DNA of 64,000 nucleotides from Emiliania huxleyi CCMP1516 (lineage: Eukaryota; Haptophyta; Isochrysidales; Noelaerhabdaceae), in NCBI RefSeq assembly GCF_000372725.1, contig NW_005200941.1, positions 191,438-255,437 of the forward strand, in the 5' to 3' direction. Below are positions 1 through 8,506 of the stretch, one piece after another. Within the stretch, counting starts at the first letter, position 1. Every line of letters begins with the position of its first letter. The notes below the pieces were generated by a model. That model did not search any database. It was not told the origin of the DNA and worked only from the letters and a program-made list of their open reading frames with translations. The translations under genes were made by a program, and so were the position numbers.

Positions 1-198
1 TGAACATGAGGGGGGCAGGCGGCGCGCCTTGGCCACGCGAAGCTCCACCGCCTCCTCGCCCGCCGCCGCGCCGTCAAACTTGGCGACCGGCACAGCGGCC
101 ATCGCCGGAGCGCCGCCGCGAGCAAGCGCGGGAGCACGCGCCGCACCCGCGAGCGCCTCCGCGCCCGCGAAGAGCGCAGCAAGCAGGACTGATCTCAT
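1..198 (-). CDS. Plastid-targeted protein, N-terminal fragment (possible ribosomal protein uL4)
   Basis: An open frame starts with ATG at 198 and leaves the window at base 1 without a stop (66 codons). It begins MRSVLLAALFAGAEALAGA, a short signal peptide, followed by an Ala/Arg-rich stretch. This is the bipartite presequence expected of a nuclear gene for a secondary plastid. The following segment MAAVPVAKFDGAAAGEEAVE resembles the first strand of bacterial-type ribosomal protein L4 (pattern VPVxxFDGxxxGE). The targeting call rests on visible sequence. The L4 identity is a weak inference from about 20 residues, and the rest of the gene lies outside the window. Confidence 0.45.
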   Translation of the reverse strand, partial: MRSVLLAALFAGAEALAGAARAPALARGGAPAMAAVPVAKFDGAAAGEEAVELRVAKARRLPPSCS

Positions 199-1448
199 GC
201 GTGTGAGGGAGAGGGACGAGGCGGAAGGGCAGCGAGAGGCCAGCTCGCCCTCAGCTCCAGCTCGAGAGAAGAAAAACGCCACTTGCGAGCGCCGTCCGCC
301 CGGGGTGGGCTCTTTCCTCTAGTCGTTGGTCGGACTGTGTTTCGCCTTCCCATCAATCAATCAATTCCTCTCCACTGAAGCAGCCTTTCCTCCTCGTTCT
401 CACGCTCGCGGCGACCCACGGCGCGTCGGAGGGGGATAAAAAATCCGCTTCGCCGTTTTTCCCTTTTCCTTTCTATTTTTTTAAATCAGTGCGAGGAGAT
501 CCCTTGGAGCACTTGGAGTGCAGTTGGTAACCGCACGCCCAGGACCGGGGAGCTAAGAAGCGCACCCACTTCGACGCGAAATCTTTCAAAACGTACCGCA
601 GCAGGGCCATTGCGACAGCCTGTCGGCGCTGCTGACCGTGCCATGCTGCACAATTGATCACCTGCATAGCTCGCGGCCTTAGTATCAAGCATTCAGTGAC
701 GACCGATCGGCCAGTAGGAAGGTGTCCTTCCAGCTGCGTGCACGCTTCTGGCGCAATGCGCGTCACCTCGGATTGGCTGCTGGCACTCTCGAGGCTATGC
801 CTACACAGCCTCGCGCGCATGGGCAGTCAAGAGGGACCACGCACCTTCTCAGGACAGCGCCGGTGCCTCTCTCTTGGACCTGCAAACTTGGTGGTCTCGT
901 GTCACCAATGTGGGACCAGTGCGGCATCGCGCCATCGACAGCTCTGAACTGCGCCTCACCACTGACCGGGAAGGCCGCCAAGTGGGCCAGCACAGGTCGC
1001 ACATTGTGGCAGCAGTCAGCAGTGCATGGCTGATAGCTAGAGCAGCAGCGTCAGGGTCGCAGGGTCGGATCGTGTCAAGCCTCTCGCCCGGCCGGCCGCG
1101 TGCAGACGTCGGCCTGTCTGCTGTCTGGAGTGATCTGTCGGCGGTCAGTACGACCGATCAGGTCGGAGTCTTCTGATGGTTGGAGGGTCTATCTGTATGT
1201 ACTCCGCGAGATCTCTTTAAATCTGCCCTCTGTTAGACCGGGTTAGATCGGGAAGTCGGTGGTATGAGCGAGTATGAGCGCCGGAGCCCCGTTTCCGCAC
1301 TGCCACTGCGGCGCGGCGCACGGTGCCTCCGCGCTCCGGGGGGCCCCGCGCCGGCCCAGAGCTCTCGTCGTCTCTGCGAGTGTCGCGGCTCGGCCATCTC
1401 TTCTCTCCGACCAAAAATGGAGCTCCGCAGAACACACACACAGAGAGG
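199..1448. other. Gene-poor interval
   Basis: Open frames here are short and overlap on both strands with no recognisable domain, signal peptide or consistent codon bias. A run of T and A around 430-485 breaks the GC-rich context. I see no RNA gene, tandem array or inverted repeat that I can support. Confidence 0.4.
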
Positions 1449-2478
1449 CTACGTCCTCCTCCCGCATTCTCCCTCGCTCGATGCCGCTCCTCCGTTGACG
1501 CGACCGCGCAGGAAGCGCACGGCGCCCGCCCAGCGCCGGCTGGCAGCCCCGCCGGCGCCGCCACGCGCCTCCCGCGCCACCGCTGCTGCCGCGGCGGCGA
1601 CCCTCCTCCTCTCGAAGTGTCCGGCGAGCCAGAGCGTCCCCTTGCCGGCCATGTCGCCCGCGATGCCGCTCGCATCAAACACAACCAAGTTGGGCACCAC
1701 CCGCCGGTTGACACGGAAGACGCCCGCCGCGTAGATGCGCACGTCCGGCCCGACCTGCTGCAGACCGACGTACACCGAGAGCGCCTCGAAGGGCTTGCGC
1801 GCCTATGGGAGAGTGCCGAGAAGGTGCCGAGAAGGTGCCGAGAAGGTGCCGAGAAGCCGCCTCAAAGGGCAAGCGCGCTGTCGCGGGGCAGTCCGGGTCG
1901 AGCCGGACGAGCGCGCAGTAGTGGCGGCCGCCAACCTTGTCGACGGAGATAGTCTGGCTGTAGCTCATCGGGCCAGTGCGGCTCCGAATCACGCGGACGG
2001 ACCGCAGCTCGATGTCCTGGCGGTAGTACCTGCCGCGCTCCGGCGACGCCGCTCGCGAGAAGGCCACGCGAGAGACCTTGTCGGCGTTCCACTCCTTTTG
2101 GAGCGAGCCGGTCAGGTACGCGCGCAGCACCTCCTCCGCCGTGCATGCCGGCGCAAGCTGCTCCGACTCGGCCAGCACCCAGTCGCCGCCCAGCCGCGTC
2201 GAGCTGACAAGCCCCCGCCGGCCGTCGCTTGCCTCGTGCGTCCGGAACGAGCGGCGGGAGCGGCATCCGTCGAAGGCGGCCTTGACGGCCGCCGGAGACT
2301 GGTAGCGGTCAAAGCGGAAGGCTTCCGCATCGCCGTGCCGCAGTCGCTCCACGGTCGGCTTCTCATACTGCCTTCGGTGTCCGTCGACCCAGAGGCCGCC
2401 GAGCAACGTTGCATCGGCGGCGGTGGGCACCGCCAAGAGCAGGAGGACCAGCCGGCATCGGGCCACATACACAAGCAT
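1449..2478 (-). CDS. Secreted START/SRPBCC-like protein, two exons
   Basis: Exon 1 is 2478-1879 and exon 2 is 1802-1449. The ATG at 2478 is preferred over an upstream one because a signal peptide follows at once (MLVYVARCRLVLLLLAVPTA). The middle carries a START-like pattern: LQKEWNADKV, then YYRQDIELRSVRVIRS, then SYSQTISVDKVG. Exon 2 gives PFEALSVYVGLQQVGPDVRI and then RVVPNLVVFDASGIAGDMAG, similar to the C-terminal half of lipid-binding START/Bet v 1-like folds. The 76 bp intron (1803-1878) starts with GC, ends CATAG and is built of four CTTCTCGGCAC units. Its first bases copy the first bases of exon 2. The last 50 residues are low-complexity Ala/Arg/Gly and may be partly untranslated. Lipid binding is family knowledge; the ligand is unknown. 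Confidence 0.6.
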
Positions 2479-2501
2479 AAGAATTCTTAAGCGCCACCGA
2501 G

Positions 2502-3059
2502 ATGGATGGCACGTACTCCGCGTGGCGCACCCGTAATGACATCCCGGAGGATAGGTCGCTGGGAGAGGGCCCGATCGCGTTGGGGGGGGGCGAGACCTTC
2601 CACGTCCGGGAACTATTCCGGCAACAGTCACTCCGTACGCAATGGCTCGCCGAACAGTTGACGGACTTACACGAGACTGTGGGGTACTGGAACCTGCACG
2701 AGACGAACGTGAACCCGCCTGGGGGGGCGACCGACCCGGCGCGCACGCTCAAATCGGACGTGGTTTCGGAACTGGAGGCGGTCTCCAGGACGGCCAAATG
2801 GAACTGGGCGTGCGCGACGGGCCGTGCGGTCATCAACCTTCAGCATGACGGTGTCGTGATAGTCCCGCTGCCGAGAGACCATGGCAATGAGGAGGAGCTG
2901 CGCCGGGACCTGCAGAGAGTCAGCTCAGCGGCGCTTGGATACGACCAGGAGGCTGGAATACCCGGGAGGAGGTGCTGGGGGAGGGGAGGGGCCGGGGGGC
3001 CGAAGCCGGAGGGCCCCGGAGGGGGCCTGGGGTCAGCTGTCGGAGAGGGTGAGAGATGA
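2502..3059 (+). CDS. Orphan ORF, 185 codons, atypical codon use
   Basis: The frame opens with ATG at 2502, 24 bases from the divergent START-like gene. Residues 1-150 have a balanced composition with several Trp, for example QWLAEQLTDLHETVGYWNLH and TAKWNWACATGRAVINLQHD, unlike the Ala/Arg/Pro-rich shadow frames elsewhere. Codon third positions include A and T far more often than in neighbouring genes. The C-terminal 30 residues are Gly-rich, and an overlapping frame at 2881-3207 continues with plausible protein, so a splice or frameshift may lie near 2960. I do not recognise the family. A horizontally acquired or mobile-element-derived gene is possible. Confidence 0.45.
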   Translation: MDGTYSAWRTRNDIPEDRSLGEGPIALGGGETFHVRELFRQQSLRTQWLAEQLTDLHETVGYWNLHETNVNPPGGATDPARTLKSDVVSELEAVSRTAKWNWACATGRAVINLQHDGVVIVPLPRDHGNEEELRRDLQRVSSAALGYDQEAGIPGRRCWGRGGAGGPKPEGPGGGLGSAVGEGER

Positions 3060-3726
3060 GCTGGCGCGGCCTCTGCAAGTAGAGTCGGGACGTACGGACG
3101 AGCCGAAGACGATAGAGAGACCGCGGGGGCGGGCGCAAGTCATCGATCGAAGTGAGCTGGCCCCACTTCCCCTCTCCTCGACTGCCGCCGCTTCGTTGTC
3201 CACCTAACTATAGATTTGACTCTTGAGACTTGAGAAAAAAACAATTATGTATGTAAAGAGTGAGTGCAGTCGAGAGGACAGGGGAGGGACGCGGCCAGAA
3301 AGAGGGCGGGCGCCGAGGTTCGAAAGTAGTCGACGACGTCAGGGAGGGGCTCGTGGGAAAAGGGTGGCATTTTGGCATCGGTTGGCCACCTCTACGGGTT
3401 TGGAAACACGCTGGATAAGGCGTTGACGGCGGTCGTGGGGTGCAAGGAGCGTGGCCGGCAGGTGGACGGGCCGCTCGACCACTCGACTGGAAAGGGATGG
3501 GTCAAAGACCATGCGTATGGAGACGGATGGGTCGAGAAGAATGGGTCAAGGAAGTGGATGGGGGCGCAGTACTACGACGCGAAGTGGGTCAAGAAAGCCA
3601 TAACGCGGCTGGTGCTCGTCGAGACTTTGGGTGGCATTGCACCGCCCACCAAGCAGTTTCTCCACGTGTTCGCCAAGGAGGCGGCGGGCAGCAAGACGGA
3701 CCGGACGGAGTACGGGGCGGCGTCGG

Positions 3727-4281
3727 TAGGGGGTGCACAGCGCCCCAAAATCCACCAGTGTGGGATTTCGCGCAAAAATTTGACTCTGAATAGCTCGCAA
3801 TGTACCTTTCTGAGCGCTGTGGTCGCCGCAGACTGGCTCCGACTTGACGGCGGCATGGAGGCATGATGCCTCCATGCCGCCGTCAAGTCGGAATCGACAT
3901 GCAGCTCGATGGTTTGCCCGAAAAGGTACATAGCGGCGTTTGGTCGACAAACAGCGCTGCGACCGCGATGTGGCGGTGGACATGCTCCCATGTTGCCGAC
4001 GCGGCGCCGGAGTGGCCGGCGCTGCTCGCCGCGACCACGACGGCTACTCTGATGCTCCGGGCCGACCCGTCCTACCCGACGGTGGCACTCTTCCACGTCT
4101 CGCTCACGCTGAGAAAAATTCTGAAACGGCGTGCAGCAGAGTCACCGACGAGTCGGTCCGCGTGACTCCTCGTGTCCCGTACCGTTCTCACACATCCATA
4201 AACTCACTTTGGCCTCACTGAAGCGATGCCTCAATCCTGAATCCTCACGAGATTTTAGATTGGGACGCTGTGCACCCCCTA
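3727..4281. mobile_element. TIR element, copy 1 (555 bp) with central perfect palindrome
   Basis: The ends are inverted copies: TAGGGGGTGCACAGCG at the left and its complement at the right, ending CGCTGTGCACCCCCTA. The inner ends continue with CCCCAAAATC against a matching GATTTTAGATTGGG. A 7 bp duplication GCGTCGG flanks the element on both sides, and the interrupted reading frame is restored if one copy and the element are removed. A second copy lies at about 31024-31575. No transposase is visible inside, so it is a non-autonomous DNA element. Superfamily is undetermined; a 7-8 bp duplication fits hAT-like elements. Confidence 0.75.
3838..3892. repeat. 27 bp perfect palindrome inside the TIR element
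   Basis: Bases 3838-3864 are the exact reverse complement of 3866-3892 around a single G. The arm reads TCCGACTTGACGGCGGCATG and continues GAGGCAT. In the second element copy (about 31134-31191) the arms differ but still pair with each other: GACGGGGGCATGGAG against CTCCATGCCCCCGTC. Paired changes indicate that folding or symmetry is maintained. Confidence 0.85.
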
Positions 4282-4939
4282 GCGTCGGCGAGCGCCTCCT
4301 CCTTCGTTGTCCACCACACGCAGCAGATCTCCATGGCGGCGGTGGCGGGCGACGCCGAGAACATCAACAAGCAGGCGCGCGTAAAGACTGGATCAACTCC
4401 CCAGCGCGTGCCAATTGGGTCAAGAACAATTTCTCGGATCTCGCTCCCCGACACGCCGCGCGCCGGGGCGCCCGCGGTCACGGCGTCAGAGCAGGTGCAA
4501 GCACAACAGAAACATACCGACCGCTCCGAACACGGACACCCGACATGGAGAGCGCACATGCGTAGAGACTGGCTTGCGCGGCGCCCAAGACGTGGATACG
4601 GGCCATGGACACCCCCTCCCCTCCTCCGTCTGCCCCCCGCCCCCCTCTCCGTGGCACCCCCTCCCCTCCTCCGCCTAGGCACAAACGTGCTCGCGGCCGC
4701 CCCACCCACCCACCCGCCGCCCGGCCGCTGTGCCCCCCCCCCCACCCCCTCTCGAGGGGCCCGAATCGCCGTGCCCCGGATCTCCCCCAACCCCCCCCCC
4801 GTCCGCGCGCCCGCGCCTCGAGACCTCGAGAGGCGCACGCCAGAGGAGTCAAGGAGCGCAGCAAGAGGAGCACAAGCACGCGCCCTCGCGACCCCGACCG
4901 TTGCTCCACACGAGACGAGCCTCGGCGTGGCGGCGGCGA

Positions 4940-4971
<32 letters not shown>

Positions 4972-5039
4972 GCAATGGCTGCGGCAACACCGCTGGCGGC
5001 GGATGGCGGCGGCGGCGGCGGCGGCCAAGTCGCGGAAAG
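4282..5039. other. Low-complexity interval, C-rich and GGC-repeat
   Basis: After the relic coding segment (about 4282-4500) the sequence becomes C-rich (4600-4815) and then a run of GGCGACAGC units (4935-4975) and GGC repeats (4990-5025). The stop codon of the MGDG synthase gene lies at 5040. I see no gene here. Confidence 0.5.
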
Positions 5040-8000
5040 TCACTCCTTTGGCGCTGAAGACGCCAGCTCGTGCTCCGTGAGGGAGAGTGTGGCGGCCTGC
5101 GGGAGATATGGGGAGAGATGGGGAGATATGCGGAGATGTGTGCTGCGTGAGGGAGAGTGTGGCGGCCTGCGGGAGATATGGGGAGAGATGGGGAGAGATG
5201 GGGAGATGTGTGCTCCGTGAGGGAGAGTGTGGCGGCCTGCGGGAGATATGGGGAGAGATGGGGAGAGATGGGGAGATGTGTGCTCCGTGAGGGAGGGTGT
5301 GGCGGCCTGCGGGAGATATGGGGAGAGATGGGCAGAGATGGGGAGATGTGTGCTCCGTGAGGGAGAGTGTGGCGGCCTGCGGGAGATATGGGGAGAGATG
5401 GGGAGAGATGGGGAGAGATGGGGAGATGTGTGCTCCGTGAGGGAGAGTGTGGCGGCCTGCGGGAGATATAGGGAGAGATGGGGAGAGATGGGGAGAGATG
5501 GGGAGATGTGTGCTCCGTGAGGGAGTGTGTGGCGGCCTGCGGGAGATATGGGGAGAGATGGGGAGAGATGGGGAGATATGCGGAGATGTGTGCTCCGTGA
5601 GGGAGAGTGTGGCGGCCTGCGGGAGATATGGGCAGACATGGGGAGAGATGGGGAGATGTGTGCTCCGTGAGGGAGGGTGTGGCGGCCTGCGGGAGATATG
5701 GGGAGAGATGGGGAGAGATGGGGAGATGTGTGCTCCGTGAGGGAGGGTGTGGCGGCCTGCGGGAGATATGGGGAGAGATGGGGAGAGATGGGGAGATGTG
5801 TGCTCCGTGAGGGAGGGTGTGGCGGCCTGCGGGAGATATGGGGAGATATGGGGAGAGATGGGGAGAGATGGGGAGATGTGTGCTCCGTGAGGGAGGGTGT
5901 TGCGGCCTCGGCCATCTCGCACAAGTCGCTTGCGATCGCGATCGTGCCGCTCGAGTGAGGCTGGCCCGCGCGCGCCGCCGCCTCGCTCATCGCCTCGAGC
6001 TTGGTCGCGTCCTGCAGCCAGCCTGTGACGGTGAGCGCGATCTTGCGAGGGTTGGCCGAGTACTCGCCGAAGCCCGACTCGACGACGAACGGCACGTTGC
6101 CCGCCTGGGAGGTGTGGGGAGATACGGGGAGATACGGGGAGATACGGGGAGAGATGACCTCGAGTACCGCCGGCTGGGCGCACAAGCAAGATGTGGGGAG
6201 ATCTGGGGAGATCTGGGGAGAGAGGGGGAGAGATGGGGAGAGATGGGGAGATTGCACCTCTTGCCCGGGGAGATATGGGGAGATATGGGGAGAGAGGGGG
6301 AGAGAAGGGGAGAGATGGGGAGATTGCACCTCTTGCCCGGGGAGAGATGGGGAGAGATGGGGAGAGAGGGGGAGATTGCACCTCTTGGCCGGGGAGGAAG
6401 GAGGAGAGCATGGTGGGCAAGCCTCGGATCGCGGCCTCAGCGACCGTGCCGGGGCCGGCCTTGGTGACGATGCAATCCGCGACCTCCATGTAGTCGGACA
6501 TGCGGCTGGTGAAGCCGCGCGCGCACACGTCGACGCCCTCCCACCGCTGCCGCTCCAGCTTGTGCTGCAGGCGCGCGTTCTTGCCGCAGACCTACGTGCT
6601 GAAGACGCCAGCCTCAGGGCGGGAGGACGGTATTGTGGAGAGAGCACCGCGTGAGTACAACGGAGAAGAAGACAGTGAATACAGCCGAATACGGGTGAAT
6701 GCGGCTGAAGACGTGTCCTCTCGAGCGCTGGTTGGGAGGCATGAAGAATACGTGTTTCGCTTCTAGGGCCGCAGACGACGACGAGCTGCGTCTCTCCGGG
6801 GCACTTCTTGCCGGCCTCGCTCGCTACCGAGGAAGAGCAGGGGACGTCAGTGGCGGGTGGAGAGACCGGGAGATACCCGGAGATACCGGGAGATAGGGCG
6901 GGGCATGGGGAGATCTGGAGAGATCTGGGGAGATCTGGGGAGATCTGGGGAGATCTGGGGAGATCTGGGGAGATCTGGGGAGATGCGGGGAGATCTGGGG
7001 AGATCTGGGGAGATCTGGGGAGATGCGGGGAGATGCGGGGAGATCTGGGGAGATCACCGAGCGACTTGACGATGCCCTCGAGCGAGCCAACGCCGTCGCC
7101 GCCGCCCACGATGAGGACCGTCTTGCGGTCAGTCGACAGCTGTAGCTCGGCGGCGAGCTGCCTATTCACAGCCAGCGGTGTGAAGAGACGCCGCTCACAG
7201 CGGCGGTCGAGCCAGCAGAGAGTCGCTGCTTGCGCTCCGCCGCCGCCGTCCAGAAGGCGGGGCGCACCGGCAGCCCGTACTGCCGCACCTGCGCGCCGCG
7301 TGCGCCGCAGCGCAGCCCGCACCGGCCGGCTAGCTGGCGCACGGCGTCCGAGGGGACGAAGCACGCGTCGACGCGCTTGTCGAACCACGTGCGGTGCGCG
7401 GAGCCGAGGTCGGTCACAACCGTGGCGAACGGCACCCGGCGTCTCCTCTTCTCGTCGAATCGCGCGAGGACGGAGAGGGGGACGTGCCTGTACCGCACCA
7501 CCCACGGCGCTGAACCGACACTCCGCCGCACCACCCACGGCACCGGACCCGAGACACGGGGAGATACGGGGAGATTCTAGGGGGACGTGCTGCGTCAGCG
7601 GGTGCATCGAGACGACGAGGTGCGGGTCGTGCTCGCGCCTAGTCCACCATACCCCCAGAGGATCGAACCCAGTGTGGGCTCAGTCCCGTGCGTGGTGCGC
7701 GCCGTGCGCGCGCATGCACTGAGCGAAGCCGCGCGAGCAAGTGAGCCGGTGCTGCAGGTTGAGCGCCGCCATCAGGGGCGGGAAGGAGGTTGCAAAGTAG
7801 CACGAGCGCCAGAGCACGTTTGGGTACTTGGCGGCGAGGCGGTAGGACGGGACAAACTTGTTGAACGGGAAGGCGCCATACTGCGTCCACACGTCCACGA
7901 TCGCCACGTCCAGTCTGCCCGGCGCCTCCCGCTCCATCGCCGCCTCGAGCGCCTCTGCCGACGCGCGGTGCCCGCCACCTGACGAGATCACACGAGGTCA

Positions 8001-8506
8001 CACGAGATTGCCCGAGATTGCTCGAGAAGAAGCAGAAGCGCGCCACCCGTGTCCGAGATGAGGATGAGCACGCGCTTCTTGCCCGCGGCGGCGGCGGAGC
8101 GGGTGGCCAGGGCGCGGCTCTCGTCGCGGCGGCCCGGCCGCGACACCTCCACCACGCGCCGCGCCGCCGGCCCGCCAGCCATGGACCGGCTGTCTGCCGA
8201 GACGGTAATCACGCGGCCCGGCCCGAACGGAACGTCATCGAGCCCGCTGAACTGGCGCGCTCCGGCAGCGGCGCCGCGGCGGCGCCACGGACGGCGGCGG
8301 TGCTGCCGCTCCGACGTTGCCGGCTCTTGTGACGACAGGAGCCTCACTGCTGCGGTGGCTGTGCCGCCGCTGGCGGCGCTCCTGCCGCGCAGCGAGGCGA
8401 GCAGCGGCGCCGGAGCGAGCTGGTGGCCGATGCGAGGCGCACGCTGCGGCGGCGCCTCCGAGGAGCCATGCCGCGTGAGCAGCGAGCTGGCGAGGAGGCC
8501 GAGCAT
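5040..8506 (-). CDS. MGD1: Monogalactosyldiacylglycerol synthase, nine exons
   Basis: This enzyme transfers galactose from UDP-galactose to diacylglycerol, making the main thylakoid lipid in plastid envelopes. Exons: 8506-8047, 7978-7708, 7638-7591, 7487-7227, 7161-7058, 6823-6777, 6591-6382, 6104-5907, 5096-5040. They total 1,656 nt (551 residues), close to plant MGD1, with all phases matching. After an Arg/Ala-rich presequence the family motifs come in order: KKRVLILISDTGGGHRASAE, VDVWTQYGAFPFNKFVPSY, LVVSMHPLTQHVPL, FATVVTDLGSAHRTWFDKRV, VLIVGGGDGVGSLEGIV, DYMEVADCIVTKAGPGTVAE, LPTMLSSFLPGQEAGNVPFV. These cover the GT28 donor and acceptor domains. Intron donors are GT four times and GC four times. 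Introns hold families A and B, a hairpin unit, or GGGGAGAT arrays. A long stop-free frame running through the introns (855 codons) is not the protein. Confidence 0.93.
5097..5906 (-). repeat. Last MGDG synthase intron: 70/80 bp VNTR carrying repeated acceptor sites
   Basis: Eleven units of 70 or 80 bp start near 5091, 5161, 5231, 5301, 5371, 5451, 5531, 5611, 5681, 5751 and 5821. On the gene strand each unit reads CTCCCGCAG, then GCCGCCACACTCTCCCTCAC, then GGAGCAC, then CATCTCCCC blocks. Each unit therefore repeats the 3' splice site and the first 27 bases of the final exon. Exon 8 also ends at a GCCGCAACAC copy. Only the copy nearest 5096 continues into the stop codon. Confidence 0.85.
6105..6381 (-). 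repeat. MGDG synthase intron 7 with duplicated donor sites
   Basis: The intron runs from GAG/GTGCAATCTCC at 6381 to CTCCCAG at 6105 and joins LPGQE to AGNVPFVV, as the family requires. The exon-end sequence GGGCAAGAGGTGCAATC recurs twice inside the intron (about 6250-6272 and 6325-6347). The rest is GGGGAGAT-type units. The frame stays open throughout, so intron retention would not stop translation. Confidence 0.8.
6592..6766 (-). mobile_element. Family B introner (MGDG synthase intron 6)
   Basis: The 175 bp element starts CTAGAAGCGAAACACG on the gene strand and ends GTCTTCAGCACGTAG, supplying the acceptor. A copy of GTCTGCGGC stands on each side: the upstream copy gives the GT donor and the downstream copy restores the codons VCG. 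Copies of the same family are at 29773-29926 and 28021-28188, with partial ones at 27366-27540, 27660-27765 and 53881-53982. Confidence 0.85.
6824..7057 (-). repeat. MGDG synthase intron 5, GGGGAGATCT array
   Basis: About fifteen near-perfect 10 bp units (GGGGAGATCT, some GGGGAGATGC) occupy 6900-7056. The intron has a GT donor and ends CGGTAG before codons for ASEAGKK. Length 234 bp. Confidence 0.85.
7639..7700. mobile_element. Family A introner (MGDG synthase intron 2)
   Basis: This copy carries AGAGGATCGAACCCAGTGTG, the diagnostic core of family A. On the gene strand it ends GTATGGTGGACTAG, making the acceptor of a 69 bp intron (7639-7707) with a GC donor. GCGCG-rich duplicates flank it. 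Half-copies of the core (accacccacggc) are also present in the neighbouring intron 7488-7590. Confidence 0.75.

Larger units (their letters stand above)
3372..4500 (+). pseudogene. Interrupted paralogue of the 16.1 kb small-protein gene
   Basis: From 3436 the frame reads VGCKERGRQ, HSTGKGWVKDH, YYDAKWVKKA, LVLVETLGG, KTDRTEYGAAS. This follows the order of MGCKARGQ, HKTGHGYVKAH, YHDAIFVKRN, LLLHETFGG, SVDRTAYSP in the intact gene at 16109. The match stops at 3726, where the TIR element 3727-4281 begins. It resumes directly after it with SASASSFVVHHTQQISMAAV, corresponding to YSLSFMSHHAERISLSL. The expected ATG is GTG here, and an extra segment (KNGSRKWMGAQ) is present. The copy is therefore either a decayed gene or a gene carrying the element as a removable intron. 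The family function is unknown. Confidence 0.55.

Noticed and set aside
1449-2631. Using the 318-codon frame with ATG 2631 as the START-like protein
   Set aside because: Its first 51 residues are Pro/Arg-rich without a targeting signal. The ATG at 2478 begins a signal peptide, and the 3' end of that frame is intron and out-of-frame exon 2.
5097-5906. CRISPR-like array (regular 70 bp repeats)
   Set aside because: Repeats are contiguous, without unique spacers, and contain exon and splice-site copies of the host gene. The window is eukaryotic.
5040-7607. 855-codon open frame on the minus strand
   Set aside because: It reads through several MGDG synthase exons and introns. The intron parts are ATCTCCCC arrays without stops, giving SPHLSPSLPISP peptides. 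Splicing restores the expected enzyme, so this frame is not the protein.
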